Shown piece by piece: positions 8,081-17,939 of a stretch of DNA of 64,000 nucleotides (the stretch's first letter is position 1; the number at the start of each line of letters is the position of its first letter). The notes beneath the pieces are model-generated. The model was not told where the DNA came from. It made no database searches and saw only the letters and a list, made by a program, of their open reading frames with translations. Position numbers and translations under genes: made by a program. The DNA is from Flavobacteriaceae bacterium CRH (GTDB lineage: Bacteria > Bacteroidota > Bacteroidia > Flavobacteriales > Flavobacteriaceae): positions 1-64,000 of the forward strand of contig LMAJ01000020.1 in the NCBI GenBank assembly GCA_001507425.1. The letters run 5' to 3'.

Positions 8081-9459
8081 CTAGAGTTCAATTCCTCTTA
8101 AATTTCTATACAACTTTAATGCGAAAACATCAGTCATTCCTGAAATAAAATCAATTATATGCATAACCTTTTCATAAGCACTACTACTTTCTGCAAATTC
8201 AAATTGCTTGGGCAAAAGTTCAAGAATCTTTTTCTGTTCCTTATCTCGCTTTGATTCAGGCGTAATTGCTGAAGTGACAAAGTCTTCTACCAAACCCGAC
8301 ATAATTCTGAAGCCCGCTATTTCTAGCTTTACAACCCTTCTAGAATTATAAATTTTTTCTATGGATCTCTTTTCAATTCTTTTCATTACCTCCTGTAATT
8401 CAGGAATATCTTCGATCAAACTTTTTTTATACTCTCCTTTCAGAATTGATTTCCTTTTTTTCCAAAAAACTTCAGAACATTTATAAATTAAAGTATTTAT
8501 AGCTTTGGCACGTAAATAAGCTATAGATTCGTTGGGATCACATTTTAATATATCAGCCTGTCCAACAACCCACTTTAGATCATCCTTTTCATTTTTACTT
8601 ATAATTTCAAGGAAAGTATTTCTGACTTCCTCGTAGGATAAAATTCCTAATCTGTGGGCATCTTCAAAATCGACAATATTGTAAGAGATATCATCAGCTG
8701 CTTCCACAAGATAGACAAAAGGATGCCGCTTATATGAAATACCAGAAACAGTATTATCTGAAATCATATTTAGTTCCTTAGCAATGTTAAGAAAAACCTT
8801 CTCATCAATTTTAAAAAATCCATACTTCTTCCTATGTAGAATTTTTTTATCTGATACTACTGATTCACATGGATACTTTAAAATCGAACCAATTGTACTG
8901 TAAGTTAACCGAAATCCTCCCTTAATTCAACCAGGCTGCTCCATCGTTAAGACTCGCAAAGCATTTGCATTGCCTTCAAATGTCATTAAATCTTTCCATT
9001 CTGAATCTAAGAAATTTTTTCTAAATTCAAGATCTTCTGGTTTCTGTGTATTTCTCTTTATAAAATACTTATAAATTGCCTCTTCACCAGAATGACCAAA
9101 AGCTGGATTTCCAAGATCATGTGCTAAACACGCAGAGGCGATAACATTTTTAAGACTATTTCTATAAAATGGACGGGCTTTATCATCATTTTTAACTTCT
9201 ATCAAATCAGAAATTTTCTTTCCAATTATTTTACCCAACGATCTTCCTACACTTGCTACTTCCAAAGAATGTGTCAATCTATTATGGACAAAGGCTTCTT
9301 CAGGAAGAGGAAAGACCTGAGTTTTATTTTGCAGACGACGAAACGGACTTGAAAAAATAATTCTATCCCAATCTCTTTCATATTCAGTTCTAATATCTGT
9401 TTTGCGTCTTCCATCCCATATCTCTTTGCTGAAAAACAGTTATTCCAATTCATTTCCAT
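8081..9459 (-). pseudogene. dgt: Disrupted deoxyguanosinetriphosphate triphosphohydrolase
   Basis: Joined in three pieces, this region encodes a dGTPase of the usual 450-residue size, an HD-domain enzyme that splits dGTP into deoxyguanosine and tripolyphosphate. Motifs are SPFRRLQNKTQVFPL, RLTHSLEVASVGRSLG, the HD pair ACLAHDLGNPAFGHSGE, and later KYPCES and VEAADDISYNIVDFEDA. Two lesions break it: a missing base near 9413-9417, where restoring a fourth G gives the expected KRYGDGRRKTDIRTEYERDW, and an in-frame TGA at 8927-8929 between EQPG and IKGGFRLTY. One lesion alone could be a read error; two make true decay more likely. It stands alone upstream of tRNA-Ser. Confidence 0.85.
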
Positions 9460-9688
9460 TATAGTTAATTTTGGTAATTAAGAAAGTGTACTAGTGTATT
9501 CATCATTATTTGAAAATTCAAATTTCCCTTTCAGGCAATAAAACTACAAACTCTTGATTTAAATTAGACCCGTATAATTACCTGATTATTTCTGTAAAAA
9601 ATTCTATCCGATGCAATGCCATTGTTTTTAATATATAATGTGCGGATAACACTTCTTAAAGTTAATCATCAAGTTTACAGACATTTTA

Positions 9689-9717
9689 CAATTGTGTCCG
9701 CAGTGTGGACACAATTG
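9689..9717. repeat. Dispersed palindrome, copy 2
   Basis: CAATTGTGTCC and GGACACAATTG are perfect 11-bp arms around gcagtgt. It shares its core with the palindrome at 2502-2530. Apart from this and the tRNA promoter, 9460-9989 holds no feature that I can support. Confidence 0.65.
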
Positions 9718-9949
9718 AACTAGTTTCATAAAATGGTGCACAAAAATAATAAAGATCGATATTTTTCTTCCATTTATTTTCTTACAAAATAAATGGAATC
9801 GTAAATTATGGCATTTTTTTAGAATTAAATTATGAATTTTAAAAACTCTGTATTACAAATATTTAATACTTAAATTAAGTAATAGGTGGGGATAATTTTT
9901 TTTACTTTATAAAACTATCAAAAAAATTTCTGCAATCGAAAAAACATTT

Positions 9950-9957
9950 TATCTTTG
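9950..9957 (+). promoter_or_regulatory. -7 element of the tRNA-Ser promoter
   Basis: TATCTTTG followed by C matches the Bacteroidota TAnnTTTG box exactly and lies 32 bp before the first base of the tRNA, a fitting distance. Confidence 0.7.
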
Positions 9958-9989
9958 CACCCGCAATGAGATAATGATTGCGTCTTACT

Positions 9990-10074
9990 GGAGGAATGGC
10001 AGAGCGGTCGAATGCGGCAGTCTTGAAAACTGTTGACTGTAACAGGTCCGGGGGTTCGAATCCCTCTTCCTCCG
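9990..10074 (+). tRNA. tRNA-Ser(UGA)
   Basis: An 85-nt tRNA with long variable arm. The acceptor stem GGAGGAA pairs with TTCCTCC (10067-10073), the anticodon loop CTTGAAA carries TGA, and the T-arm contains GGTTCGAATCC. The discriminator base is G and the CCA is not encoded. A terminator follows directly. Remnants of its 3' end or flank occur at 30596 and 51148, and an integrase remnant lies 270 bp downstream, so the gene seems to be an integration hotspot. Confidence 0.95.
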
Positions 10075-10078
10075 CGGA

Positions 10079-10104
10079 AAGCACCTCAATGAGGTGCTTT
10101 TTAC
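10079..10104 (+). terminator. tRNA-Ser terminator
   Basis: AAGCACCTC and GAGGTGCTT form a stem followed by TTT, just after the tRNA end. A variant copy of this hairpin and the next 50 bp recurs at 51153. Confidence 0.75.
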
Positions 10105-10345
10105 ATTTCAATACTTTCCTTACTTTACAAAATCCTATATTTTACAATACTTGCGAGTCGTTTTGATTTAAATCTCTAAATGAGTTCATTTTCATTTTAA
10201 ACTTTAAATCTCATTCGGCAAGTACCCTGTTTGGTACCCTGAGATTGAAACTCAAAAGTAGGGTACCTAAAAGTTAACATTGTTAACAATCACTGAGAAT
10301 TGGGAACTTTCAATAGTACGTTTGCGTGAATTTAAAAACGTAAAT

Positions 10346-10441
10346 ATGGAAAAACAAAAAGTGAGCTTCTACCTAAAAAGAGACAAAAAAATCAAGCTGG
10401 AGAAACAGCAATTTATGGTAAAATTTACTTATGAAATATAA
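10346..10441 (+). pseudogene. N-terminal remnant of a tyrosine integrase
   Basis: The ATG at 10346 begins MEKQKVSFYLKRDKK, an N-terminus common in Bacteroidota phage/ICE-type tyrosine integrases. Shifting frame once after the lysine run gives AGETAIYGKIYL, which continues the expected strand; in the original frame a stop comes after 31 codons. Only this start of the arm-binding domain remains. It lies 270 bp past tRNA-Ser, as expected for an element that used this tRNA. The rest, 10442-10610, shows nothing else. Confidence 0.65.
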
Positions 10442-10610
10442 TATTGAATTTAATGTTTAAAAAAAGCTATTTTGAAAAAACACTCCAATTCAATTTTTAT
10501 TTTTAAAATAAATTTACAATTACGTTTTTCCTTAAAAATTTAAATTTCTAATTTTTGCAATTATCTTAATTAATGATTTCATTAAATAGCTAAATAAAGC
10601 AATATGATTT

Positions 10611-11055
10611 TACATCAGAAAACACCTTACTGCTGTTATAGACTTCTTTGACCGCAAAGTAGTAGGTTGGTCTTTAAGTGAAACCATGAAAACAGAGAAC
10701 ACCCCTATTCTCGCATTTAAGCAAGCCCTTTGAAATCGCCCTTTGGCTAGAACCAGTAATTAATATTTCATTCAGATCGAGGAATTCAGTATATCTGTAA
10801 AGATTTTGTCCACATCTTGACAAAAAGTAATCAAATCGCCCAAAGCATAAGCGGAAAGGGCAACTGCTATGATAATGCAGTTGCAGAGACTTTTTTCAAG
10901 ACAATTAAACAGAATTAATTTATAAGAATAATTACAAATCCATAAAAAAAGCAAAACGTGAGTGATTGGTTATATCAAAAATTTCTACAATACCTTTAGA
11001 AGACATTCTGCTCTTAAAATAAAGAATTTTATTATATAGACTCCACCGTTTTTAT
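10611..11055 (+). pseudogene. Decayed IS3-family transposase (ORFB) fragment
   Basis: In pieces the plus strand reads LTAVIDFFDRKVVGWSLS (first Asp), HSDRGIQYIC (second Asp), GKGNCYDNAVAETFFKTIK (catalytic Glu) and RRHSAL near the C-terminus, the hallmark order of IS3-family integrase cores. A stop after FKQAL and at least one frameshift break it. It is the C-terminal half only. Confidence 0.8.
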
Positions 11056-11244
11056 AACGGTTGATTTGATCTATTTTTATTACTTTTTTTAAACATCTTA
11101 TTTTTTTTTTATAACCATTGTATCTAGACATGTGATAAATGCAAAATCGAAAAAGAGTATGGATTCACAAACTTAAGTTTGCAATTTCACCACACATTAC
11201 ACTAACTTACTGATTAAAAAACTGTTATGTCAAAAAATTATCTC

Positions 11245-11590
11245 TTACTCAAATCCAAAATAAATTTTCAAAACAGCTATAAAAACCACTAACCTTTTGC
11301 TAAAACAGATTGTCTGTTTCTCCAGCCTTTTCAAATGAGTTCTGAGTGTCAAATTTTCTCTTTCAATATTATTGATTCGACAGCGCTTAACAGAATGCAG
11401 TTTCTTATTAATAAAATATCTATAGTTTTCAATCTGTCTGTATATCTTTTTTGCTTCTGATAATTTTAAAGTGTACAGAACCAGTCCCAGCATTTATTAG
11501 TTTGTTTTCAAATATTAAAGCTAACAAGATTTTTAGAATTCTTTTTCAGTTGATTACCTTGTTATATTATGAAAATACCTAATCTGAAAC
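11245..11590 (-). pseudogene. Decayed IS1-family transposase C-terminus
   Basis: The minus strand encodes LKLSEAKKIYRQIENYRYFI and NIERENLTLRTHLKRL, closely related to the last 80 residues of the transposase at 5062-5739. Upstream the similarity continues through stops and frameshifts (KKNSK, VSFNI) to about 11590. The N-terminal zinc finger and helix-turn-helix are missing. With the IS3 remnant it marks the left border of the lanthipeptide operon. Confidence 0.8.
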
Positions 11591-11640
11591 ACGACTCCTA
11601 ACTTACTTTATAAAAGTTTAGCTAACTATATAATATTAAA

Positions 11641-13836
11641 TCAATTACCCAATTCTAACTGATTTTTTACCAGATTAAAGTAATCAGCTTTGGTATTTAC
11701 TAGTTCTTGATGACTACCCTTTTCAACTATTTCTCCATTTTTTAGAACAATGATTTGGTCTGCATTTTTTACGGTACTCAATCGATGAGCAATGATAACA
11801 ACAGTTTTCCCTTTGAAGAATTCCTGCAAATTGTCGTGGATAATTTTTTCGTTTTCTGCATCAAGTGCTGATGTTGCTTCATCAAAAAAGATATAATGAG
11901 GATTTTTATAAACTGCTCTGGCAATGAGGATCCTCTGTTTTTGCCCGCCTGAAATCCCATTACCTGATGCTCCAATTTTAGTATTATATTTTAATGGCAA
12001 GGCTTCGATAAATTCTTTAATATTGGCAATTTTTACGGCATTTTGTAATTTTTCTTTATCGATAGTTTGATCACCTGTAGCAATATTTCTTTCTATAGTA
12101 TCAGAAAATATAAAACCATCTTGCATAACTACACCGCAGTTTTGGCGGAGGCTTTTTGCTGAAATGTTCTTTATATTTTCAGCATTAAAAAGCAATTCGC
12201 CTTGCGTTGGTTCATAAAACTTCAGTAGTAATTTCATTAATGTAGTTTTTCCACTACCGCTTGCCCCAACAATCGCCGTTATTTTGCCTTTTGGAATTAT
12301 GAAATTAATATCTTTTAAAACATATGGCGCTTTTGGCCCATCGTATTGAAAAGTCACATTATTAAATTGTATTTCCGCTTCATCTGTATCTATTTTTGAT
12401 AATATAAGTGATGTATCATTTACATTTTCTTCAGCTGGATGATTCTGCACTTCATTAAGCCTTTCTAAACTCAGTCTCGCATCTTGCATCGAACGAAAGA
12501 AGTTTACCAACTGGTTTACAGGCGAATTCATTTGCCCGACAATGTAGGAAACACTCAAAAGTTCTCCTAGTGTCATCTTACCTTTTATTACAAAAGTAGC
12601 GGCGAGAAATGTTACAAATATATTTTTTATTTGGTTCAAAAACTCAAAACCAGAAAGTTGAAATTGGTCTAATTTCAGGATTCTGATATTTATTTTGAAG
12701 AGTTTCTGTTGAATATTTTCCCATTCTTTACGTTTGAAATCTTCGAATTGGTTAAGTTTCATTTCGGTTACCCCATTGATGATTTCATAAATAGATTCTT
12801 TATTTTGGGAGCGTTGTTGGAAACGAAAATAATCAAGAATCTTACGTTTATGCAACCAATACAACGACCAGCTTATAGATAAGAATGTTAATGTCAAATA
12901 AACGACCAAAATTTTAAAATCATAATACCAAAGCACACCAAAGAAGACCGAAAAGCTAATGATTGAGAAGAATGTAAGCAGACTTTGCGAGGTCAAAAAT
13001 TCCTCTATTCTTTCATTATCTTGAATTCTTTGGTTGAAATCGCCCATCATTTTGGTGTCGAAAAACTTGATGGGGAGCTGCAATAACTTTTTTAGAAATT
13101 CGGAAATAATGGTTATACTTATTTTCGTCCCTACATAAAGCATCAGCTGGTTTCGTATAATTTCAATACTTATTGTTCCTAGATAAACACCTAATTGAGC
13201 CAACAGAATAATTGAAACAACACTCATGTTCTTGAGATTTACTCCTTTGTCAATGAGGTTTTGTGTTAAAAACGGAAAAATTAAGGTAAGCAAACTCCCC
13301 AAAAACAACAATCCAAACATAATTCCGATTTGTTTTTTGAAAGGTATCAGGTAGCTGAGAATAAATTTAAAATTTAGTTTTTCTTCTTTAGGTGGTTTTT
13401 GCTTATAAAACTCCTCGTTTGGGCTCAAGAAAAGTGCTACACCTTTGTTATCATCTGAAAGCCACGATTTTTTGAATTCTTCCTGGCTCAAAGAAATTAA
13501 GCCGTGTCCTGGGTCGGCGATTTTGAATTTATATTTACCAGTAAAGTATGATTTTTTATGATCATATAATACAACAAAATGATTTTTGTTCCAATGTAAT
13601 ATGCAAGGAAGCGTACCTTCCTTATCTAAAGTTTCTAAATCTATTTTACTCGAGTAGGTTTCTAAATTTATTTTATTAGCAACTAATGAAATACCTAAAA
13701 GACTCACTCCTTCCTTAGACAAATATGCGTTATCTCTAAGATATTGCAATGTATATTTTTTACCGTATATAGAAGAGATCATTGCCACACATGCGGGACC
13801 ACAATCCATCTGATCATGTTGCGGAATGAACCTCAT
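11641..13836 (-). CDS. Peptidase-containing (C39) ABC exporter, LanT-like
   Basis: A 731-residue protein with three parts. Residues 1-130 are a C39 cysteine protease that cuts leaders after Gly-Gly: MDCGPAC with Cys12, His86 in KNHFVVL, and Asp108 in IADPGHG. A transmembrane export domain follows (about 150-450), then an ABC ATPase with GASGSGKTT (Walker A), ISGGQKQR (signature), IFFDEATSALD (Walker B) and IAHRLS. It should trim and export the modified peptide across the inner membrane. It is last in the locus 1 operon and its start overlaps LanB by 23 bp. Both precursors in this window end their leaders in KGG and are plausible substrates. Confidence 0.92.
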   Translation of the reverse strand: MRFIPQHDQMDCGPACVAMISSIYGKKYTLQYLRDNAYLSKEGVSLLGISLVANKINLETYSSKIDLETLDKEGTLPCILHWNKNHFVVLYDHKKSYFTGKYKFKIADPGHGLISLSQEEFKKSWLSDDNKGVALFLSPNEEFYKQKPPKEEKLNFKFILSYLIPFKKQIGIMFGLLFLGSLLTLIFPFLTQNLIDKGVNLKNMSVVSIILLAQLGVYLGTISIEIIRNQLMLYVGTKISITIISEFLKKLLQLPIKFFDTKMMGDFNQRIQDNERIEEFLTSQSLLTFFSIISFSVFFGVLWYYDFKILVVYLTLTFLSISWSLYWLHKRKILDYFRFQQRSQNKESIYEIINGVTEMKLNQFEDFKRKEWENIQQKLFKINIRILKLDQFQLSGFEFLNQIKNIFVTFLAATFVIKGKMTLGELLSVSYIVGQMNSPVNQLVNFFRSMQDARLSLERLNEVQNHPAEENVNDTSLILSKIDTDEAEIQFNNVTFQYDGPKAPYVLKDINFIIPKGKITAIVGASGSGKTTLMKLLLKFYEPTQGELLFNAENIKNISAKSLRQNCGVVMQDGFIFSDTIERNIATGDQTIDKEKLQNAVKIANIKEFIEALPLKYNTKIGASGNGISGGQKQRILIARAVYKNPHYIFFDEATSALDAENEKIIHDNLQEFFKGKTVVIIAHRLSTVKNADQIIVLKNGEIVEKGSHQELVNTKADYFNLVKNQLELGN

Positions 13837-16800
13837 TGTAATTATTTGATTTTGTTAAATATTTATCTTGTGTCAATTTCATCCTATAATATTTTTCTAA
13901 GATCCCATACATCACTAATTCGTGAGCCCTAGGACTTGATTTAACCATCCTATTTATATGCATATGGATAAAGCTATTTATTAGTTTTTGAGCTTTTTTA
14001 GTCTGTAATTGACTCATTTCTTCAAAAAGATTTTTAATCGAATTATCAATGAGCATAACGTAGCTATTATAATTGCCAGACTTTGTTTCCAAAATTTCTT
14101 TTATAATGGATAGATAAGTTCTATATTTAGTGTCTATTTGTTTCCTTACACTTTTACCAGCTTCAAACTCTTGTTGAAAAGAATTATATAAAGATTCCAT
14201 TGTTTTGTGTTTCATCTCAGGCGAAAATTTGAAAAAATCAAGGTAGCCATCAATGCATTTAAGTGAGAACATCCAAAGTGCATTTTCCTCTTTTCTTTCT
14301 TTAGTGAGCTGAATCAATTTAATGATTAAATCACTATCACGACAAAAGAATGTTTCTGCCAAATCAATAAGCTCCCATCCGTATCTTTCTAATTCTCTAT
14401 CATAGGTTGCTAATTCAATTTTCCAAACCAGATGATTTTCAACATAGGTTTTTAAATAACTATTGAATAACTCCATTATTTTTTGAACACTTCCTTCCAT
14501 CTTTTCATTAAAAGCAAATCTAATCCTTAAATGAAAGTCTGTATCTCGATATCTTATGTAAAACCATTTTTTTATAAGTCCTTGTTCTTTTAATATCTCT
14601 ACCAATGGAGCTAAAGTTTCGACTAATACTTTGTTTGCTGTTTTTACACCAGTATATATTTTATAGTACAACCAATCCTCTGCTGGAATAAATTTGCTTC
14701 TAATATTTTTCGCTGTTTCATTTTTTAAAACTAAACTATTTTCTATATAATTATTATTAACAAATGGGACTATTATTTCATTATCCGAAAAATCTTTAGT
14801 CAAGTCATACAAACATTCCGTAAGAACTAATTCCTTTTTCTTTTTGAGATCTTCAAAAACAAATTGCAGCAGTATTACATTATCTGTGTCGATTAATAAT
14901 TTATTATCCCCTACTGATAAATAAACATGCTTTGGTATATTATGCTCTTTCTTAAATGCTGTAAATTCCTTAATATTTACAATATTCTCTTTTTCATTAT
15001 AGCAAAGTTTTAGATCATCATAATTTATTCTCCAAGAAGCGGCTGACAAGACGATGTTCTTTCCGTAGATGACACGAGGAGAATAGTTAAACGCATGGCT
15101 ATTTAATCTCCCAAAATTTAATGATAGTCCTCCAAAAATATCTTGGTATTGTAAGTCACACAGAAACTGATAAATTGGCAATGAGTTGTAATGAAAATTA
15201 TGCGCCGTGGTGTTGTATATTTTTATTTGTTTATTTAAAGTTTTACTTTTTAAAATAATTTTACCTCTCTTTATACTTAAATAAATATCTTCGATTGAGA
15301 TACTATGAGCCTCTTTTGAAGATTTTGTCAAATAAGGCAATTCATATTTTCTGTCAATTTTTCTTAACAATATATTACCATGTCTATCATTCGGAACATG
15401 CAATAATTCTACATAAATTATATCTTCATTTGCTTTCTCAAAATCAACACTTTGTCTAATTATTTTCTCAAGTTTCGAATCTGCACTTGAAAAGCGGGTT
15501 ATCAAATTTAAACTACTAGATCCTCCAATAGAATCGATAATGATTTTATCATCCGTTTTATTGAGCATCACCGAAAAAGTCTTCGATAATTTATCACTGT
15601 TATCTTTAAAAGTAGACAAATCGACATTTTTTAAATCAATTTCTTTCAAATTGCTTTTTAAACCTTTATTAAAATGATTATTCCAAAAGCGATGAATTTT
15701 ATTATCAAATTTTATTTCTTCTAATCTACTTTCTTTATATTCCCATTGTATGTCATCAATTAAATCGGAGAAATCATTATTTTCATTATTTGATTGAATA
15801 TAACCTATCCCTACTTCGTTATCCAAGGCAACTCCCAAAGGAATTTCTTTTTCCTCATATCTTTTATAAAAAGCTTCTTTAAATCGTACTAAATTTGAAT
15901 TGTTATTTGATGGTTCTTCTGAAAAATGACTGAGAACTTCTATAGCTTTTTTGATATTCTTAAGATCCTTTGAATTTAAGGACTGATTATTCCAATTACT
16001 TCTTAAGTTAACATTTAGAATGAATTTTTTATCATAACTGATCTTGGTTTGATCCACTAGAGCATAAATTTCATTATATTTTTCGAAATCATTACCGATG
16101 GTTTCATCTAGTTTATTCAGTTTTGTTTTGAGCTTTTTGAGAACAGAAAATAACGTCTTCAAATAGTCGTCTCTTTCAATAGCGATTGTATGCTCTTCAA
16201 AAAAAGACAAGATTTGCTCCAATGGAGAAGTTTCATTCAGGCAGATGTCTAAATTACTTTTTAAGATTTGAGAATCGATTAAGCCATTTATATATTCTGC
16301 AACTTGGTTATAAGTAACTTCTTCAACATTTTCAACCAAAAGATTCGACAATTCATGGATTGTTCGAGGAGTTTCGCAATTTGAAAAAATTAAGTCTAAT
16401 ACTTCATCCGATTCTAAAGATGTAAGTACATGCTCTCTTTTGTTATTTTTAAATAGTACCTCAACATATCTATAACTATCTCCTATTTTATAAATAGAAT
16501 TGTTTATAGAATAACTAAGTATTTCCCTAGCGGAAATAGTATTGTTTATATTACGAATAAGGTTATAAAGAAAAGCCAAATCAAAAGTTGTAAATCTTTC
16601 TAATCTATCCTCGTTTGTTCTAAATTCGCTATCTGATGCGATTTCGTCTTCAATTTTAAAATCGGAATAGCTGGAAAATAAACCAAAAGGAGTACTTCTA
16701 GTTGTTATACGTATATAATACTTTAGGATAGAAAAATTAATTTTTAAGACTTTACTTTTTTCTGAGTTGTTACTTATAATTAATTTTTCCCATTCGTGAT

Positions 16801-16969
16801 ACAATTCCGAAGAAGCCAATAGCAAAGCTTCTTTAAAAATAACATCTTTCCATAATTCGTTTATAAATGTATCTAACTTTTCTGTATCACTGGGAATCAA
16901 GCCATATTCTTTAAAAGAATACAGCGGCCTTCTTATCAATGCATTTTCTAAGTTACAAATAGAATTCAT
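13814..16969 (-). CDS. Full-length class I lanthipeptide dehydratase
   Basis: A 1051-residue LanB. The N-terminal part (about 1-730) uses glutamyl-tRNA to glutamylate Ser/Thr; the family signature RSTPFGLF is at 91-98. The C-terminal SpaB-type domain (760-1051) eliminates glutamate to form dehydroamino acids: it opens with EDWLYYKIYTGVKTANK, has WFYIRYRDTDFHLRIRF with the conserved arginines, and ends with FIHMHINRMV and ELVMYGILEKYY, the site of the conserved His of NisB. Both domains look complete. It starts 3 bp after the flavin oxidoreductase stops and overlaps the exporter. The likely substrate is the precursor at 20597-20740. Confidence 0.93.
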   Translation of the reverse strand: MNSICNLENALIRRPLYSFKEYGLIPSDTEKLDTFINELWKDVIFKEALLLASSELYHEWEKLIISNNSEKSKVLKINFSILKYYIRITTRSTPFGLFSSYSDFKIEDEIASDSEFRTNEDRLERFTTFDLAFLYNLIRNINNTISAREILSYSINNSIYKIGDSYRYVEVLFKNNKREHVLTSLESDEVLDLIFSNCETPRTIHELSNLLVENVEEVTYNQVAEYINGLIDSQILKSNLDICLNETSPLEQILSFFEEHTIAIERDDYLKTLFSVLKKLKTKLNKLDETIGNDFEKYNEIYALVDQTKISYDKKFILNVNLRSNWNNQSLNSKDLKNIKKAIEVLSHFSEEPSNNNSNLVRFKEAFYKRYEEKEIPLGVALDNEVGIGYIQSNNENNDFSDLIDDIQWEYKESRLEEIKFDNKIHRFWNNHFNKGLKSNLKEIDLKNVDLSTFKDNSDKLSKTFSVMLNKTDDKIIIDSIGGSSSLNLITRFSSADSKLEKIIRQSVDFEKANEDIIYVELLHVPNDRHGNILLRKIDRKYELPYLTKSSKEAHSISIEDIYLSIKRGKIILKSKTLNKQIKIYNTTAHNFHYNSLPIYQFLCDLQYQDIFGGLSLNFGRLNSHAFNYSPRVIYGKNIVLSAASWRINYDDLKLCYNEKENIVNIKEFTAFKKEHNIPKHVYLSVGDNKLLIDTDNVILLQFVFEDLKKKKELVLTECLYDLTKDFSDNEIIVPFVNNNYIENSLVLKNETAKNIRSKFIPAEDWLYYKIYTGVKTANKVLVETLAPLVEILKEQGLIKKWFYIRYRDTDFHLRIRFAFNEKMEGSVQKIMELFNSYLKTYVENHLVWKIELATYDRELERYGWELIDLAETFFCRDSDLIIKLIQLTKERKEENALWMFSLKCIDGYLDFFKFSPEMKHKTMESLYNSFQQEFEAGKSVRKQIDTKYRTYLSIIKEILETKSGNYNSYVMLIDNSIKNLFEEMSQLQTKKAQKLINSFIHMHINRMVKSSPRAHELVMYGILEKYYRMKLTQDKYLTKSNNYNEVHSAT

Positions 16970-16972
16970 AAA

Positions 16973-17935
16973 TTATACAGTTGCTTCGACTGATAGATTA
17001 AATCTTTCGCCGATTAATTGAATATTTTTGATTTTTTCTTCGTTGGTAGAGGATAAATCATAAATTATAAATTCATCAATCCCAAAGTCATTCTGGTATT
17101 TTTCTAGACGCTCATGTAACAATTCTAATGTAGTTGGTATAATATAAAATGGTTCTTTTGCCTCTTTGAGCACGTATTCCATTGACACGTTATACTGATT
17201 TTCAGCCTCCTCCAAAGTATCTTTTAATATTATTGCCAAAGAAATTGCTACTTCTGGATAATAGCCATGTTGCTTGTAAAAACTTTCCTTCAGCAACATT
17301 ATTTCCTCTTTTTTAATGTTTAAATTATTAATATCCTGTCCGAAATTATGAAAAATAGAAACGCAATAATTCAACTTAAAATCTATAGCTTCTTGAAAAT
17401 TCGTGAAGGAGGTTGACAGATACCATAAATCGGGTCTTAATCCACCATAGGGAGGTATTAAAATAGACTTGGTATTTAGATTCTCTTCTTCATTGTCTAA
17501 AAGATCAATAATCGTGTTTAAATTTTGTTTAAAAAACGAAATACTATTTCCGAGTTTCAGTTCTTTATTTAACATTTGATTTATAGCCGAGCTGTCTGGA
17601 AAACCCTTGGAAAGTCCTAAACTTATTCGTCCATAAAATAAATTATTAAGAAATTTATAATTTGTAACCACCGTATACGGCGAATGTACACTTACACAAG
17701 TACCTGCCGAGCCGATCTTTATTGTTTCGGTCATCCCTGCAATTAATGAGATTAATATGTCGGGAGTAGTATAAGGATGGTTCTTTATATGGTAGTAATG
17801 ATGTTCTGCCAGCCAAAATTTTGAAAATCCAAGTCTTTCTGCCTCTACTGCATATTCAATAATTTCTTCTATGGCATTTACCGCATTAATTTCTCTATAT
17901 CCTAAATCTATTAGACCTAATTTTATTGGATTCAT
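16973..17935 (-). CDS. Luciferase-like (LLM) flavin-dependent oxidoreductase
   Basis: A 320-residue TIM-barrel protein of the bacterial luciferase-like family. Signs are the opening strand IKLGLIDLGY, FWLAEHHYY with the family's EHH, KIGSAGTCVSVHSPY, and the later GRISLGLSKGFP. Its place between LanC and LanB, with gaps of 3-4 bp, makes it a tailoring enzyme of the pathway. In some lanthipeptide pathways luciferase-like reductases (LanJC type, e.g. in lexapeptide) turn dehydroalanine into D-Ala; that is a possible role here. An oxidative role cannot be excluded, and its cofactor (FMN or F420) is not visible from sequence. F420 is uncommon in this phylum. Confidence 0.85.
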   Translation of the reverse strand: MNPIKLGLIDLGYREINAVNAIEEIIEYAVEAERLGFSKFWLAEHHYYHIKNHPYTTPDILISLIAGMTETIKIGSAGTCVSVHSPYTVVTNYKFLNNLFYGRISLGLSKGFPDSSAINQMLNKELKLGNSISFFKQNLNTIIDLLDNEEENLNTKSILIPPYGGLRPDLWYLSTSFTNFQEAIDFKLNYCVSIFHNFGQDINNLNIKKEEIMLLKESFYKQHGYYPEVAISLAIILKDTLEEAENQYNVSMEYVLKEAKEPFYIIPTTLELLHERLEKYQNDFGIDEFIIYDLSSTNEEKIKNIQLIGERFNLSVEATV

Positions 17936-17939
17936 ATCT

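Noticed and set aside
9978..10166. Open frames on both strands over tRNA-Ser
   Set aside because: They are products of the tRNA sequence itself; the tRNA call is certain.
10772..10954. Minus-strand 60-aa frame
   Set aside because: Antisense of the IS3-family remnant, which has clear DDE motifs on the plus strand.
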